From the NCBI GenBank assembly GCA_000787465.1, contig JSYX01000237.1:1-48626 (forward strand): a stretch of DNA of 48,626 nucleotides. Direction: 5' to 3'. The stretch is from Thermomucor indicae-seudaticae (Eukaryota; Mucoromycota; Mucoromycetes; Mucorales; Lichtheimiaceae). How positions within the stretch are numbered: the first letter of the stretch is position 1; the number at the start of each line of letters is the position of its first letter. A program made the position numbers and the translations under genes. The notes beneath the pieces were generated by a model. It searched no databases and had not been told where the DNA came from. It was given only the letters and a program-made list of their open reading frames with translations. Of the stretch, positions 46,994 to 48,626 are shown piece by piece.

Positions 46994-48179
46994 ATGGTTC
47001 ACTCCCAGACAATCAACAAAAAGCGCATCGACAACCTCGAAATCGTGGACATCTTGGGCGAAGGTGCTTACGGCAAAGTGTATCTTGCAAAGCAGGTCGA
47101 TACGGGACGATTGTACGCCGTGAAATCGCTTCGTCAAGCGAGTCTCGATAGCCGGCAGCGGGCGTTTCAACGGACGGAGATTGGACTCCATGCCCGCCTA
47201 TCGGGACATCCTCACATTATCGGACTCGAGCGCGTGATCCGGGAGCCCGAGTGGACGCATATGGTGCTGGAATACGGACCTGAGGGTGATCTGTTTACGG
47301 CCATCACGGAGCGAGACCTGTACGTCGGCCACCACGAGCTCATCCGCCATGTCTTTCTGCAGCTCCTGGACGCCGTCAGCTACTGCCACAGCAACGGTGT
47401 CTATCACAGAGACCTCAAGCCAGAAAATGTCCTTGTGTTTGACCAAGGACGAACCGTCAAGCTAGCAGACTTTGGACTCGCGAGCACCGATCCAATCTCG
47501 ACCGATTACGGCTGCGGCAGTACGTTTTACTTTTCACCTGGTAAGTTATTGAACAGACCAGTGGCTCCTTTACTCTTTATTAAACTTGATCTCGGCAGAA
47601 TGTCAAGGGGATCTGGCCAGAAAGCGAAACCGAGTCGGCTATGCAGCGGCGCCGAACGATGTGTGGTCACTGGGCGTGATTCTGATCAACTTGTCAGCCG
47701 GGCGCAACCCGTGGCGGCAGGCGTCCCTGAGCGACGACACGTTCTGCGCGTACCTGGCTGATCCGAACTTTTTGTTAAAGATCCTGCCGATATCACGCGA
47801 GCTGAATCAGATCCTGAAGCGCATCTTTTGCATTGATCCGTTACGACGCATCACGCTCGAGGAGCTGCGCGAGCGTATCAAGCGGTGCAAGTACTTTACG
47901 CGCACAACCGAAGTCGAACGTTATGAGCGGCAACAAGAACTCGAGCGGCAGTCGCTCGGTCTGTTCATCCGCAAGGCATCTTACAAGCAGCAGCAGCAGG
48001 CAGCATTGCCACCGTCACCACCCGCCACACCCCGCTCCAATCGATCACAGTCTTCGATTGCTTCCTGGCAGCAACCTCGACTCACCCCGCCTACTTCTCG
48101 CGATGGAAAACCACTTGATGAAGCCACGCCGGACGCGGCCGATACCTTGATACCCAGTCTGTTTGGATTGTCTGTCTGA
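46994..48179 (+). CDS. Serine/threonine kinase, Ran1/Ksp1-like
   Basis: Two exons (46994-47540, 47599-48179; phase 1) give 375 aa. The kinase domain starts near residue 16: LGEGAYGKVYLAK (glycine loop), AVKSLRQ (K44), HRDLKPENVLVF, DFGLAST and an activation segment YGCGSTFYFSPECQGDLARK. The GCGSxFYxSPE signature followed by a disordered-looking insert and then AAAPNDVWSLGVILINLSAG is typical of the fungal Ran1/Pat1, Ksp1 and Vhs1/Sks1 group. These kinases act in the choice between growth and meiosis, nutrient response and TOR signalling. The C-terminal 80 residues are Gln/Ser/Pro-rich and disordered. Exact orthology cannot be settled by eye. The start follows a TATA box and a pyrimidine-rich leader. 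Confidence 0.9.
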
Positions 48180-48626
48180 AGGTATTCCCTCATTTTCGCT
48201 CATTTTTTTTTCTGCGTTTCCAAGGCAATGTTGATCCATTGTCCGCATCCATATATATGTTATTGGCCTCCCTTCTTGTCCATAGTTTTTTTTCCTTTTT
48301 CCCATATGCTCTTTTTTCTTTATTGTAAGTTTTAATTCCACTTTTTTCTCGCTTACGCTTATTATGTATATGTCACGCACCCGCCCCGCCCCGCCCCCAC
48401 CTCTGACAAGCTTTGATCATTATTCCAACTTGACAAAGCTTTCACTCTTTTCGTGTGTAAAAGAATCCAGACAAATTATGAATATTTTTTTTCCCTCGTC
48501 TGTCCTGCAAAAATAAAAAAAAAGAAACAAGCTCTTCGCCTTCGCTTCGCTCGGGGAAAGCTTACCACTCACCCACGCTCACCCAACACCCATATCCAGT
48601 CCTCAAACACCCACAACCACCGACGC
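48180..48626. other. Downstream flank, probable promoter of a gene outside the window
   Basis: After T-rich 3' sequence comes a short GC-box-like run (CGCCCCGCCCCGCCCCCACC near 48381). The C/A-rich stretch at 48560-48626 resembles a leader of a rightward gene starting beyond the window. No coding start is visible. Confidence 0.4.

Overview
This window is nuclear DNA from a filamentous fungus, most likely an early-diverging one (Mucoromycota, Mucorales-like). Almost every recognisable gene is cut by short introns of about 45 to 80 nt with GT..AG ends. The gene set is eukaryotic and fungal: cytosolic and mitochondrial ribosomal proteins, PP1, PKA, kinesin, and Ndt80-like and homeobox transcription factors. 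A FAR1-type remnant and a spectrin/GAS2 giant also point to a basal fungus. The taxon is my inference from gene content and style; no rRNA or other marker is present. Exon models were built by hand from reading frame, splice phase and known motifs.

Layout. Bases 1-3600 are gene-poor. They hold a 151-bp Tc1/mariner-type MITE, a minus-strand FAR1-like remnant and some exon-like ORFs I cannot name. Two convergent, well-supported genes follow: IPK1 (3631-5124, +) and the PP1 catalytic subunit (5261-6531, -). Bases 6532-14752 are mostly empty apart from a PH-domain protein (10333-11445, +). A Phx1-like homeobox factor (14753-16377, +) faces a six-exon AtuA-family gene (16943-19180, -). Bases 20156-22095 (-) hold a decayed gene of an uncharacterised fungal family. 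The ribosomal protein uS17/RPS11 (23103-23885, +) is next. It is followed by a giant calponin-homology/spectrin-repeat/GAS2 protein of about 2209 aa (24286-31064, +) and an Ndt80/PhoG-like factor (31393-33845, +).

The right third holds a kinesin-4-like motor of about 1023 aa (34086-37512, -), a small C2H2 zinc-finger protein (38298-38974, +), mitochondrial ribosomal protein bS16m (39208-39575, +), a sugar transporter of the MFS family (40232-41936, -) and a PKA catalytic subunit (42135-43315, -). A GH16 glucanase-like gene with an apparent frameshift (43912-44921, -) and a Ran1/Ksp1-type kinase (46994-48179, +) complete it.

This is ordinary mosaic chromosome and I see no functional cluster. 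A loose theme is signalling and the cytoskeleton: PP1, PKA, a Ran1-like kinase, an inositol-phosphate kinase, a kinesin and a CH/GAR cross-linker. The most unusual items are the fungal spectraplakin-like giant, a GC-AG intron in the PKA gene, a 27-nt microexon in the kinesin motor domain, the AtuA homologue, the decayed family member and the frameshifted GH16 gene.
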